From: a virus
Reading direction: 5' to 3' (one strand)
DNA length: 64,000 nucleotides
IMG/VR virus record: IMGVR_UViG_3300008117_000025
Location: 62,001-126,000 of that record
A program made the position numbers and the translations under genes. Of this stretch, positions 6,847-16,800 are shown one piece after another; position 1 is the first letter of the stretch, and the number at the start of each line of letters is the position of its first letter. Under the pieces are notes generated by a model that had not been told where the DNA came from, searched no databases, and saw only the letters and a program-made list of their open reading frames with translations.

Positions 6847-8226
6847 TTAACTTTCAAGTTTAAAAAATTTCTTTTGGAGTAGTTGTCTTTCTTCTACATC
6901 TACACTTGAGAAATCATTTACCGGTTTATTGTTAGATATACTTGTTTCTATGTCGTCATCATCGATTGGATTAGCATCTACTTCAATGAATCCGTTTGAT
7001 GTATTGATTTTTGTCCTAAACGTCATTCCATCAGCTCCATATCTGTTTTTCATAATATGGAAACGTCCTGTACCATCAATTTTATCTTTACGTTTACGGG
7101 CTAAGGATATAATTATATCCCCAATCATTATTTTTTCATATGATCCAGCTGCATTATCGCCTTCAATAATATCTGATTTTGCAGCACCTCTATTTGCTTG
7201 TGAAGGTGACACAAGCGGAATACCTTTTTCTTTAGCAAACGATTTAGCAGCAACATAAACATCATCAATTTCTTCTTTACGATCTTTTCTTGAGCGTGTA
7301 CGCATATAATCAAGATAATCAATAATGATTAGGTCTGGTTTAAAATCGTTTTGGTGTTCTAGTTGCTGGAGGTGGGATTCTATTGTTTCAAATGATGCTC
7401 TTTTGGGTGGGTATTCTTTAATAATAACCTTACCTTTTACTTTTTTAACAATTTCATCTACTTCTGCTCTATGTAAATGAAGTTTATCTACTTCAATACC
7501 GGAAAAAACAGCATCGTATCTTTTACCAACATATCCTTCACCTAATTCAAGTGAATAATGTACTACGTTATACCCTAAAGCAGCAGCATAAGCACCCATT
7601 GCTGTAATAGCCCAGGATTTACCACCACCAGGATTACCAAACATTAATACTAGATCACCTTTGCCATATCCACCTTGTGTTAATTCATTAAATGTAGGCC
7701 AAGGGAATGGAATACACCCACGATCATCTTCACGGTATCTAGTTTCAATATCGATATTATAATCCAAACCGATTGTTTTATCTTCACCTGCTCGTACTGC
7801 TTTACTAATCAATTGAAGAATACTATCGAAATCATTCATTTCAAGTAACTGAACTGAATTTAGGATAGCGGTTTTTACTTGTTGGTTTCTACAGAATGAA
7901 CTAAATTCAGCTTCAACCCATTCCAAATCACTTTGATCAGATAATCTATATGCTTCTTTAAGTGATTCTACAACTGATATTCTTAATACTTCATTATCAA
8001 TTTTCTTCGCCTCAATAGACATTGTTTCTATTGTAGGTGTAGTATGATATTCTGAGAAGTATTTTTGGATATATTCTACAGTCCATTTATGAGCAGATGA
8101 TTCAAAATAATCTGAATCGAGAGAATCTATAATATTAATAAGGAACTGTCTTTGTGTTAGTAGAGCTCCTAATACTTTTACTTGAAAGACAGGACCATAT
8201 TGGTTCAATTTATTTAATGTTGTCAT
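6847..8226 (-). CDS. replicative DNA helicase, gp41/DnaB type
   Basis: This is a hexameric 5'-3' helicase that unwinds DNA ahead of the phage replication fork. The 459-residue protein has an N-terminal helical domain (to about residue 150) and a RecA-like domain with Walker A GNPGGGKS (197-204), a catalytic Glu in HYSLELGEG, and Walker B LIIIDYLDY. A late KNRYGADG segment gives the arginine finger/DNA loop region. It follows the flap nuclease by 9 bases in a replication operon. No primase is in this window. Confidence 0.93.
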   Translation of the reverse strand: MTTLNKLNQYGPVFQVKVLGALLTQRQFLINIIDSLDSDYFESSAHKWTVEYIQKYFSEYHTTPTIETMSIEAKKIDNEVLRISVVESLKEAYRLSDQSDLEWVEAEFSSFCRNQQVKTAILNSVQLLEMNDFDSILQLISKAVRAGEDKTIGLDYNIDIETRYREDDRGCIPFPWPTFNELTQGGYGKGDLVLMFGNPGGGKSWAITAMGAYAAALGYNVVHYSLELGEGYVGKRYDAVFSGIEVDKLHLHRAEVDEIVKKVKGKVIIKEYPPKRASFETIESHLQQLEHQNDFKPDLIIIDYLDYMRTRSRKDRKEEIDDVYVAAKSFAKEKGIPLVSPSQANRGAAKSDIIEGDNAAGSYEKIMIGDIIISLARKRKDKIDGTGRFHIMKNRYGADGMTFRTKINTSNGFIEVDANPIDDDDIETSISNNKPVNDFSSVDVEERQLLQKKFFKLES

Positions 8227-8235
8227 AACCTAAAT

Positions 8236-9264
8236 TTATTTAAAAGAATTTAGATAACCAAACAGTTGAGTTAACCATGATTGCACATTAGGAATACTTT
8301 CTCCTAATTTATCATTTGAATATAACTGTAAGAATATCGGCATATTTAATTCATAAGAATCGGTAAATGCTTTTTTAACTAATTGTTTATTCTCTGGTGA
8401 TAGAAATTCTCCATTCAAAGACATCAGTTGTTGATTAACAAATAATTGTTGTCTTCTCTCTACAACTGAAAGATATAATTTGTTTTCATTTATTAATTCA
8501 GCTGATTTTTCTATGATACTTTCTAAAGTAACTTTATTATTGCCTGTTAATTCTGGGAATAGTTTAATTAGTTTTTTAGGACCTAATCCACTTACCCCAG
8601 GTATATTATCAGATGAATCACCCATTAGTATTTTATAATTGAGGAAATTAGTGCTTGTAACATTAAATTCTTCAAATACATCTTTTGGTTTGTATATTTT
8701 CTTTTTAGTTGGAGAATATACTTCTACCTTATCAGATACTAATTGTAGGAAGTCTTTATCAGCAGACATGATAGTTACCTTTTGAGTTTCCTCATGTGCT
8801 TCGAATTTATTAGCTAAATAACCTATAATATCATCTGCTTCTAATCCATCTACACTTATAACTGAAACAGGAATACATTTTAAGTATTGAATCAAACGTT
8901 CCATTTGATTATTTATACTTTCTTGTTCTTCAATTTTAGATTGAAATATAGAGTAATTAGTAATGCGATTAACATTACGATTAGCTTTATAACCAGGAAA
9001 TAAATTTCGTCTTGCGTTTGACCCACCAACACCATCAAATACTACAACTACTTTAGTTGGATCTACCATTCGAATTGCATAACCAATTGACTTTAAAAAC
9101 CCGGTAAGACCACCAATGTGGTGGCCATCCGGATTTATATGGTTAATCATGGTAAAATTCCTTAAGAAGGCATTTAACCCATCTATGATTAAGATTGAAC
9201 TAAGTTCTTTGCGAATATCTGGTTGGATGTTGACGAGTAAATCTGTGTATTTACTCTTCGACAT
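8236..9264 (-). CDS. RNase H / 5'-3' flap exonuclease
   Basis: This is a FEN-like nuclease (342 aa), the counterpart of T4 RNase H, which removes RNA primers from Okazaki fragments. PIN-domain acidic motifs are visible: ILIIDGLNAF (about 25-34), VVVFDGVGG, GLEADDIIGY, and MSADKDFLQL. These are followed by the helix-hairpin-helix region MGDSSDNIPGVSGLGPKK. It overlaps the end of uvsX by 14 bases and precedes the helicase, so it lies in the core replication operon. The start at 9264 is consistent with coupling to uvsX. Confidence 0.92.
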   Translation of the reverse strand: MSKSKYTDLLVNIQPDIRKELSSILIIDGLNAFLRNFTMINHINPDGHHIGGLTGFLKSIGYAIRMVDPTKVVVVFDGVGGSNARRNLFPGYKANRNVNRITNYSIFQSKIEEQESINNQMERLIQYLKCIPVSVISVDGLEADDIIGYLANKFEAHEETQKVTIMSADKDFLQLVSDKVEVYSPTKKKIYKPKDVFEEFNVTSTNFLNYKILMGDSSDNIPGVSGLGPKKLIKLFPELTGNNKVTLESIIEKSAELINENKLYLSVVERRQQLFVNQQLMSLNGEFLSPENKQLVKKAFTDSYELNMPIFLQLYSNDKLGESIPNVQSWLTQLFGYLNSFK

Positions 9265-10336
9265 CTATTAAACCACTTATATCTTTTACGTTTTCAGTCA
9301 TTTCATCTTCTTCAACAACATCAAAATCAGATGATCCAAGAATCTGGAGCCATTCGCTTGAATGTTCTTTCTTGTAAATATCAATTGCTTTTTTATCGTC
9401 TTCGATAAATCCATGAACTGTCATTACAGTGGTACCTTTGGTTTGTACACCCGTAATATGATTTTTATCTACTGAAATTTTAGTACGCTTAGCGAACTCA
9501 ACGTCTTTACCGTTTTTGGTTGCTTTGATTTTACTTGTACCACTATTAGTTACATTACCAAATGTTACTACGAGTGAGGAATCAAAGAACATAGTATCAC
9601 CACCTTTATTTTTCAACTTAGGCATTTCCATTGGTACTGATGGTTTTGCAACCCATACCTTATTAACTGCCACAAATGTATTTGTGTATGGTTGATTTTC
9701 TTTACGTGACAATATAATTTTCTGATTGATAAAGTTACCAAACTGTTGAGACATTGCTCCAGCATTCCATTCGTTGTTGTTCTTTTGTGATTCAACAGAC
9801 AAACGACAAGGTACTGAACCTACTGAATCCCAAAGAAAACACAGGTCAAATGGTAATTTACCTTTTGCTTGTTCGTTAAGTAGATCAGCCATAAATGCTG
9901 CTACGTCTTCAATTGTATTTAGTGATCCTCTATCAACATAAATAAAGAAACCTTTATAATCGATAATTTCACCTGTTTCAGGATCAGCTACCGGTTGAAT
10001 TTCAAAGCCCATTTGTACGGCATGCTCCCAATTCCACTTCATCTCAGTAACAATGAAAACAGGCAATACACCCATTTTTTGTGCTGCTACTGCTGCTTCA
10101 AGCATTGCTGTTGTTTTACCTGTATCCGAGTGACCACGTAATAAAGTTATGTGGCCCATCGGAATACCAGGAATAGACAATACATCTTGAAAAGCTTTAG
10201 ACAGTGGAATCCATCTTTGCGGTTTAAATTTAACCGATTGATCTAAGAATTTAGATTTCTTGAAGGCATCTATATCGAATGACTTTTTAAGTGATTCCGA
10301 TACTACTGATGTTAAACTGTCTTTACTTTTAGCCAT
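9251..10336 (-). CDS. uvsX: UvsX/RecA-like recombinase
   Basis: This strand-exchange recombinase (361 aa) forms filaments on ssDNA and drives recombination-dependent replication. Walker A GHSDTGKT is at residues 68-75, a RecA-like Glu follows in FIVTEMKWNW, and a Walker B-like region is DLCFLWDSVGS. The Asp/Glu-rich C-terminus (from about residue 335) is typical of RecA-type regulatory tails. It lies two bases after gp32, its functional partner, and overlaps the RNase H gene. Confidence 0.92.
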   Translation of the reverse strand: MAKSKDSLTSVVSESLKKSFDIDAFKKSKFLDQSVKFKPQRWIPLSKAFQDVLSIPGIPMGHITLLRGHSDTGKTTAMLEAAVAAQKMGVLPVFIVTEMKWNWEHAVQMGFEIQPVADPETGEIIDYKGFFIYVDRGSLNTIEDVAAFMADLLNEQAKGKLPFDLCFLWDSVGSVPCRLSVESQKNNNEWNAGAMSQQFGNFINQKIILSRKENQPYTNTFVAVNKVWVAKPSVPMEMPKLKNKGGDTMFFDSSLVVTFGNVTNSGTSKIKATKNGKDVEFAKRTKISVDKNHITGVQTKGTTVMTVHGFIEDDKKAIDIYKKEHSSEWLQILGSSDFDVVEEDEMTENVKDISGLIDVEE

Positions 10337-10338
10337 TA

Positions 10339-11163
10339 TTAGTCGTTAAAAAGGTCATTAAATTTGTCTGCATTGCTTGTTTTACCAGTATTGTTTTCCA
10401 AAGCATAAGCCGGAGTAACTGGTTTGTTAATTTCAGCAATAAAATCATCCTCTTCATCCTTAGATGCGATTGGAGTTTCGGTTGCAGCTGCTTCTTCTTC
10501 AGGATTCAACCATTTAGCCAAAATGTCTTTAAGTGCATCATAAGTATACTTACGATTAATAGACAAAATGTCAGGTTGTTCATCAAGTACCTTTTCTACC
10601 AACGCAGCATCTTCAGAGATGGAAGTTGATTTTACTTTAGGACGAAGAGCACATTTAATACCTTTTCTACCAGCAACTATATCTTCAGTTGCTTCAACTG
10701 TAAAGTCACGACCGTCAGTGATGTCTGTAAAGTCACCATAATCATCATCAGCAGCGATACCGAGAAGTTGATCGTGTGTCAATTTACCAAATTCCCACAA
10801 ACGAGCACCCATATGCTCTTCACCACGTACAATTACAGCAGCAAAGAAACGAGATTTAGGGCTAATTTTGTTTGCCAATTGCCAATCTTCTTTATCAGAT
10901 GATTTACGAAGTTGCTTTGCAAAATCAACAATCGGATCTGCTTCTTCCCAGTTAGTCAAAGACAAAATTGGTCCTTTAGCGAATCCATAATGGAATTGTA
11001 CTTCGCGAATTGGCCATGCCTTATCAAACTTAGAAGGCAAAATGCGAATTTGGTGTTTGCCGGGCTTTGGTTTCCAGAAAATTTTTGTGTAATCGATTTT
11101 TTCACGTTGTTGCCCTTTATTTTGAGCAGCGGCTAACTTCTGCTTTACGAGGTTTAAATCCAT
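10339..11163 (-). CDS. single-stranded DNA-binding protein, gp32-like
   Basis: This coats ssDNA at the replication fork. The 274-residue protein has a gp32-type layout: a basic N-terminal segment (residues 1-25) for cooperative binding, an OB-fold core beginning with KIFWKPKPGKHQIRILP, and a long acidic C-terminal tail (about 225-274) ending DKFNDLFND, the site where T4 gp32 binds partners. The core lacks the clear zinc cysteines of T4 gp32. It begins the gp32-uvsX-RNase H-helicase operon, and a 14-base element shared with the polymerase leader lies 14 bases upstream of its start. Confidence 0.87.
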   Translation of the reverse strand: MDLNLVKQKLAAAQNKGQQREKIDYTKIFWKPKPGKHQIRILPSKFDKAWPIREVQFHYGFAKGPILSLTNWEEADPIVDFAKQLRKSSDKEDWQLANKISPKSRFFAAVIVRGEEHMGARLWEFGKLTHDQLLGIAADDDYGDFTDITDGRDFTVEATEDIVAGRKGIKCALRPKVKSTSISEDAALVEKVLDEQPDILSINRKYTYDALKDILAKWLNPEEEAAATETPIASKDEEDDFIAEINKPVTPAYALENNTGKTSNADKFNDLFND

Positions 11164-11177
11164 AACTGTTTTATTTA

Positions 11178-11191
11178 GAATTAAATATAAG
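11178..11191 (-). promoter_or_regulatory. shared leader element CTTATATTTAATTC before gp32
   Basis: On the minus strand this 14-mer is identical to one before the DNA polymerase gene (13285-13298). It contains ATATTTA, so it may be a replication-gene version of the ATATTTAT element. Confidence 0.45.
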
Positions 11192-11213
11192 AACCCTTAT
11201 TTAGACCACCAAA

Positions 11214-11552
11214 CTAAGAGATAGTCAAACTAAAATTTCCTGTTCCTCTTAAATAATATGTTGTGCCTGTTACTGCTGAAGCAGGAGCAAATGTAAGTGC
11301 AGATGAGCCAGGAGGAACAACAACCGAGGCAATATACGAGGACGAAACAAAACCCATTGATGATGATACAACCCATGTTCCTACAGTATTAGTAGGAGTA
11401 GAACCAGTATAAAAGCCATTTGGTTCTCTAACTGTTTCTAAAGTAAAGTAAGCAGAACCACCTGAGTTGGTAAATGCAAATGTTTTAGTACCAGATAAGT
11501 TTTCGCCTAATACGCCCTGTCCGGTCATTTGAGCTGCTGTATATGTTGCCAT
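11214..11552 (-). CDS. small virion-type beta protein, 112 aa
   Basis: This 112-residue protein is rich in Ser, Thr, Gly and Val, with no charged clusters, and ends FSLTIS. It looks like an all-beta Ig-like or decoration domain. Segments such as TKTFAFTNSGGSAYFTLE and SALTFAPASAVTGTTYYLR alternate hydrophobic and polar residues. It lies between a hypothetical gene and gp32, an odd place for a structural gene. Its function is unknown; capsid decoration or secreted adhesin are alternatives. Confidence 0.6.
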   Translation of the reverse strand: MATYTAAQMTGQGVLGENLSGTKTFAFTNSGGSAYFTLETVREPNGFYTGSTPTNTVGTWVVSSSMGFVSSSYIASVVVPPGSSALTFAPASAVTGTTYYLRGTGNFSLTIS

Positions 11553-11968
11553 TATTTACCTAAATCTATAATTTTATGAATAGAAGTGTCTAATTTGCGT
11601 AATTCAGGACCGGTATTGAGTAATATACAATTTTTATAATCAGCCCAATTAACAATAAATCTAGTATCTAACATACCATTATTTAATGATCTAATCAATG
11701 CATTAAGGGCATTAATTGTATATAATGTATTTGATTCTTTTTTGCGATGCAACAATATAGTGTTAGGCAATGGAGTATCTGCAGTATTACCCATATCGAT
11801 ATTATATGTGCACATTAATTCTTTGCTTTGAGGTGACTCAAGTACAAATATTTTATTGTACAATATTGTATATCGACGGTTTATGTCCGACAGCACAGTG
11901 TCTAGTTCGTCAGGTGTAGTAAATGTGCAGAATAGCTTGTTCAAATCGAAAAATATATTGTCTGTCAT
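11552..11968 (-). CDS. conserved-looking hypothetical protein, 138 aa
   Basis: This is a soluble 138-residue protein with a C-terminal section (INALNALIRSLNNGMLDTRF, about residues 83-102) that looks like a conserved core, followed by NWADYKNCILL. It is six bases from the end of the DNA polymerase gene, so replication or its control is a reasonable guess. No motif identifies an enzyme. ATATTTAT runs into its ATG (11967-11974), so that copy may simply be the start region rather than a promoter. Confidence 0.6.
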   Translation of the reverse strand: MTDNIFFDLNKLFCTFTTPDELDTVLSDINRRYTILYNKIFVLESPQSKELMCTYNIDMGNTADTPLPNTILLHRKKESNTLYTINALNALIRSLNNGMLDTRFIVNWADYKNCILLNTGPELRKLDTSIHKIIDLGK

Positions 11969-11974
11969 AAATAT

Positions 11975-13270
11975 TTATATTTTAGTTAAACCATGGTATG
12001 ATTTGCCTTGCTTGATGCTTATCGGATATTGCAACAGCTCTTTGATGGTAGTAAAAATTTCACCATCTTCTTTACTATAATCAAATAAAAACGCATCATA
12101 GGTATACAATACTATTTTGGTTTTTTTATCTTTTAAATAATCTAATACCAATTCGAGCAATTGAACATTAGTTAATGTTTCCGTGCTTTGGACCACATAA
12201 TTAAATAATTTTTGTGGGTTTATATCCTCTAATTGGTCACGTATAAATATTTTATTTTCAGTAGTAATGACTCCACCATATTGAAATGTATCCCACAGAT
12301 CATCAACATACATGGCTACTTCTTTAAAGAATGGCTTATCTTGATATTCGCTCCACACACCACCATATAACTGTTTAAATGTTAATTCTTTAGCTTCTTG
12401 TTGTGATACGCCGAGTAATTCACCTAAATAATCATATGTGTTTCTATCTTTAGGAAATTCAAATTTAACCATTTCACCTATCAAACGTGGATGATAACCC
12501 TGAAAATCGATTTCAACAAATTTATCATTTATTGGTCTATAACATTCACGTTCACCATTATCTTTATTTAATGCAGCAAAGTTGATACTATTACAGGTGT
12601 TAGAAGGGCGCGTAGTTGTATTGTATAAATTATATTGAGTGTATAATCTGCTCTTAGATAAGTTAAATTCGGGATATTGTATTTTATTTTGATAGTGGTT
12701 TATATAGCATTCTTTATCTACTTTAATGCCTTGTTTTTCAATTTGATAAAATATTTCAGTTGTTCTGAAGTTCTGGAATTGAAATGCTGTGTTAGTTAGG
12801 GTGTATTTTTGTATTGTGGGTAATGTAGCAGCAAATATTTTTTCACATTCCTCATAATGTTTGCTAATTGGAATTAGACAATTAATATTAGATAGATTAA
12901 TGTGGTGTCTATAATAATAATCAATACAATTATTACCTAGTGCTTCTGTTAAATTAACAAATTCAATTAAATGGGCATCAAATAATTTATTGGGGTAAGG
13001 AAACCAATGCATTGCTTCCTTTTTATCTATCACCCATATTCTATCAGTGTTGTTTACTAACCAACCAAATAATTCATCTTTATCCAGACTAAATGATTCA
13101 GTATGATCTAGGCACAGTATGTATCCTTTCTTATCATCAAGTGGTCTGATGTAGATAAGGCTTAAATCAGTAAGTGTAGGATGGAAGTTGTCGTTTTTAG
13201 GAATAAACCTAATAAAGCAATCTCCAAATTTAGATGGAAGTTGAGAGGGTTTCTCTATAACGTAAAACAT
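11975..13270 (-). CDS. short, divergent family A DNA polymerase
   Basis: The C-terminal half carries the ordered palm and finger motifs of polymerase I. TTRPSNTCNSINFAALNK (218-235) matches the TGRLSSxxPNLQNIP block. Motif A is EIDFQGYHPRL with D255. Motif B is K294-x7-YG (AKELTFKQLYGG). NYVVQSTETLT resembles the late Q-G-S-A-A helix, and motif C is YTYDAFLFD with D392. Both catalytic aspartates are kept, but the motif C Glu is Ala and the motif B Arg is absent. At 431 aa it is far shorter than the Klenow fragment, and residues 1-200 show no clear 3'-5' exonuclease motifs. It may be the replicative enzyme or a specialised one. T4 itself uses a family B polymerase. Confidence 0.78.
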   Translation of the reverse strand: MFYVIEKPSQLPSKFGDCFIRFIPKNDNFHPTLTDLSLIYIRPLDDKKGYILCLDHTESFSLDKDELFGWLVNNTDRIWVIDKKEAMHWFPYPNKLFDAHLIEFVNLTEALGNNCIDYYYRHHINLSNINCLIPISKHYEECEKIFAATLPTIQKYTLTNTAFQFQNFRTTEIFYQIEKQGIKVDKECYINHYQNKIQYPEFNLSKSRLYTQYNLYNTTTRPSNTCNSINFAALNKDNGERECYRPINDKFVEIDFQGYHPRLIGEMVKFEFPKDRNTYDYLGELLGVSQQEAKELTFKQLYGGVWSEYQDKPFFKEVAMYVDDLWDTFQYGGVITTENKIFIRDQLEDINPQKLFNYVVQSTETLTNVQLLELVLDYLKDKKTKIVLYTYDAFLFDYSKEDGEIFTTIKELLQYPISIKQGKSYHGLTKI

Positions 13271-13284
13271 ATTTCATAACCTTT

Positions 13285-13298
13285 GAATTAAATATAAG
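13285..13298 (-). promoter_or_regulatory. shared leader element CTTATATTTAATTC before polymerase
   Basis: This exact copy of the 14-mer lies 14 bases before the polymerase ATG, the same spacing as before gp32. The equal position and sequence suggest a shared promoter class for the two replication transcripts. Confidence 0.45.
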
Positions 13299-13320
13299 AT
13301 AAAATCTTTGACTTACAAAT

Positions 13321-13827
13321 TTAATCTGGAGGGGGTTCACTTATAATAAAAGACTTTATGCCGGGCATTTGTTTCTCAGCATCGTCTAGACTTTTTTGAT
13401 TTCCAAAATAACCTCCTTCAGGAAACTCAATACTAATTACTTGATAATAAGGATTATTTTGAAACTTATCAAAAGTATTTTTATCAATTTCTCTTATTAA
13501 TATGGGGTTAGAATTAATTTTTTTAGAAAAATATCTTATGCCTCCATTAATATTACTTTTATTAATAATAGAAGTAGGAATACTATTATTTAATTTTACT
13601 TTACTTAAAGATCCATAAATAAATGTTTTTGGATCTGTTAGTAGAGGATTTATATCTGTACTGTTTGCTTTAACTAGTTTTGGAGCATTAGTATTAAATG
13701 TTTTTCCTGCAAAGTATTTTCCATTAAATTCATAATAGTATCCTTGATAATATTTGTAATTATAATCAAATACGAATTCATTACCAGAGGTATATTTTGT
13801 TTCTATTATGTTTGATGGTATTCTCAT
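13321..13827 (-). CDS. hypothetical tail-region protein, 168 aa
   Basis: The start is taken at 13827 (MRIPSNIIETKYTSGNEF), which lies just after the hub stop. The earlier ATG at 13842 would overlap the hub and adds only five residues. The protein is Tyr-, Asn- and Lys-rich, with a YYQGYYYEFNGKYFAGK stretch near residue 25, and ends SEPPPD. It is the last gene of the baseplate block, and I do not recognise it. A baseplate or tail-tip accessory role is inferred from its position. Confidence 0.6.
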   Translation of the reverse strand: MRIPSNIIETKYTSGNEFVFDYNYKYYQGYYYEFNGKYFAGKTFNTNAPKLVKANSTDINPLLTDPKTFIYGSLSKVKLNNSIPTSIINKSNINGGIRYFSKKINSNPILIREIDKNTFDKFQNNPYYQVISIEFPEGGYFGNQKSLDDAEKQMPGIKSFIISEPPPD

Positions 13828-13828
13828 A

Positions 13829-16800
13829 TTAAAAAGGTGCATCGTTTATTTGAAAGTGCATCCAATCTTTTCCTAATTCTCTACCAAAACTTTTCCATCC
13901 ATACTTATACCAAATATCAATAAATTGTTTATATTCTGGTTTAGAGAATAGGGCTTTTCCTGTTGGGGTATTTAATCCGTTTTCGGCGGCATAAAAATCT
14001 ATGGCAATTCCCCAAGAGTGAATCGAAGGATTACCAGGACAACATCTTTTATCTCTAGGATTATATAGACCGGAATATTGATCTAGTTTTAATTTTTTAA
14101 TTTTATCTAAACCATAAGTCGCTAATATATCTTTAAGTACTTTTTCTAAACTATCTTTTACTAATTTATGTACTTTAAAACTATTTACAGGAGTACTATC
14201 ATAATATAAAGTATAAGGAAGAGTAAGAGTTACTAATTGGCTAGAATCACCAGGTTGGCCATATTTTGAAACTACACCAGATAAATTACTTCCTACTTTT
14301 AATTTAGATTTGTTTGCTTCAATTTTCATTGCATCTTGGGTTGTTATTTTTCCGTTATTAGGATTTATTTGTATTAATTCTGAGAAGCTAAGGGTTCCTT
14401 CAGGTTCATCTAATATTATTGTTTGGGCATCAATATTAGTTGTCCAATCATTGTTTTGAATTGAATGTCCAATACCTGTAATTGTATGTCCTAATTTTGA
14501 TCCTAATGCATCTCCTTTATAGCCTCTAGGTAATAATTCTTCGGGAATTCTAAATAGGTGACCTATTACTAATCCTCCAATACCATCCATTGTGACTGAT
14601 AGCTTAGTAGGGATGATGGCTCTATTTTTGGCTTTTGATTTGGTTAGATTTTTAAAGAAATTAATTAAATCTTTTAATGAATTTTTATAATCACCTGCTT
14701 TATCAGCATCAAATTTACCATCAATAAACCAACCATATTCTTGGTCTCCAAAAAAATCATATAATGATTGTAGAGCATCAGCTACATTTTGTGCTTGACT
14801 TTTAATTTTTTCAATATCAGGTTGATTTGGATCTATTGTTGGATCATCTTTTTTAGGAATAATTCTATCAACTAAACCTTTATTAAAATCTAACATTGTA
14901 TTATTATCAGTTGCCATTGCTCCACCTCCAACTTGAGCACCAATTGCTACCGTAGAAGATTGGTCAGGAAATATTTGAGATTCTAATTTGTATGATCTAA
15001 CTGTAGATTTAGTGTTATGCATTTCTAACTGAAATAAGTTATCATATACCTCCTTTTTAGATTTAGCATCAACATAATTTACATCTATAATATATGTTGT
15101 ATCTCCTTTAATTGGGTCAATAAATAAATCAAAATTACTTACATTACCTGTTGCGGATGAAATTTCAGATAGAACACTTTTTAAAAAATTGTATAAATTA
15201 ATATCTTTTTTTTCTTTAGTATCTAAAGCTTCTAAATTATTATCTAAAGCTAATCTAAATAAGAAATTTAAATTAACATATATATTTCCAATAATACCTA
15301 GTTCTGTATCCCAATTGTCTTGATAAAAATAGGGTCTAGAAATATTTTTTATATATTGTATATTTTCAATAGCTGTAGATTGGGATTTTTCTATTTCTTT
15401 TTTTTGCTTATCTAATTCTGCCTGTTGTTTAGCATCCTCAGCACGTTGAGCTGCTACAGGATCTGATTTGGTAGATTCAACATTAGATCCAAAAGCTTCG
15501 TTAACTTGTTGTGTACTTAAATTAGTAAGACGACTAGTTGTTAAGAAACTAAATAATGAGGTACTACCTCCAACACCAGAAGCAGCTAATGATTTTCCTA
15601 ATTTAGTATTATCAATATTATCTCCTTCATCAATAGCAACATTAATTAAATCTGTATATTGTGGCTTAACAACTTTATAACTAACATCTTTTAACTTTTC
15701 GTAATGGCGTTTAGTTAACGCTTTAATTGTATCTGGATCTTGTTGGGTTACTCTTTCAAGATAATCTACAACTGCTTGTTTATCTTTAATTTTTTTAGTA
15801 GGAATTGATATATAGTATAATTGGTCTAATACACTATCTAATTGGACATCACTTAATTTACTTGGAAATGTTATTAAATTATTAGATCCTGTTACATTTG
15901 ATGGTATTATAGTATCTGGATTGACTTTAAATCCATTAGCCCAAACGGGATTTTTGATAATGCAAATTGTTGGATCTACAGATAATTGAAGGGGATGAGC
16001 TGAGCAGAGTAAATAGCCGTCTCCAGTTAATGGGTTGGGTTTAGTATTGCCAATTGCATATTCTCTATCTAATACAGAGCATTTTAAAAATGCTTTTTTG
16101 CTATTAGAATCTACAAAAGTAACATAATTGTTGATTAAATTACATAAACCTTCTAAAGTAATATATACTTGTTCATCACTTGCTCCAATTTTTCCATTAC
16201 TACTAGCCTCTCCTTGCCCTCCAGCAATGTTAAGAGTTTTTTTATATAAATCATAATAACTAGTAGTACCATCGGGGCGACCATCAGCAATTACAAAATT
16301 GGCTCCTTCATCTTGTGTGCCTGGTTTTTTTAGGTTCATTATAGTAAATAATTCATAGAATAATCCTGCAAGGATATTTTTAGAATATATTTTCTTTATA
16401 TCAGGAAAACTTGATATTGATATTCCTTCTACTCTAGGTGCTATCAATCCTTTTTTAGATATCTCAGATATATTATTAAACGGAGCATAATTTACCTTTA
16501 ATGATTCTAATACTTCTCCTACTGATATTATAGTGGTGGTGCAATCATATCCTCCATCTTCGCGGGCAGACCAGCTATAATTTTTAATATATCCAAACAT
16601 TGCATCATAATTACCACCATAGGTTTCAACAGCGGTTTTATATATGCTTTCAAATAACTGATCTTTAGTTGGTTTCTTATTTATGATATCATTAGTAGAA
16701 AAATCTATATTGCTTTTTAATTTTTTATCACTACCTAAATAAGGTGCCCATCCCCATTCTATTAAAGCAGTATAGCCTGGGCGCATATATAGAAGTTCTA

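Noticed and set aside
11967-11974. ATATTTAT copy at the start of the 138-residue gene, and one at 35830-35837
   Set aside because: The first overlaps the start codon itself, and the second lies inside the 3' end of the GT9-like gene. I did not count them with the intergenic set.
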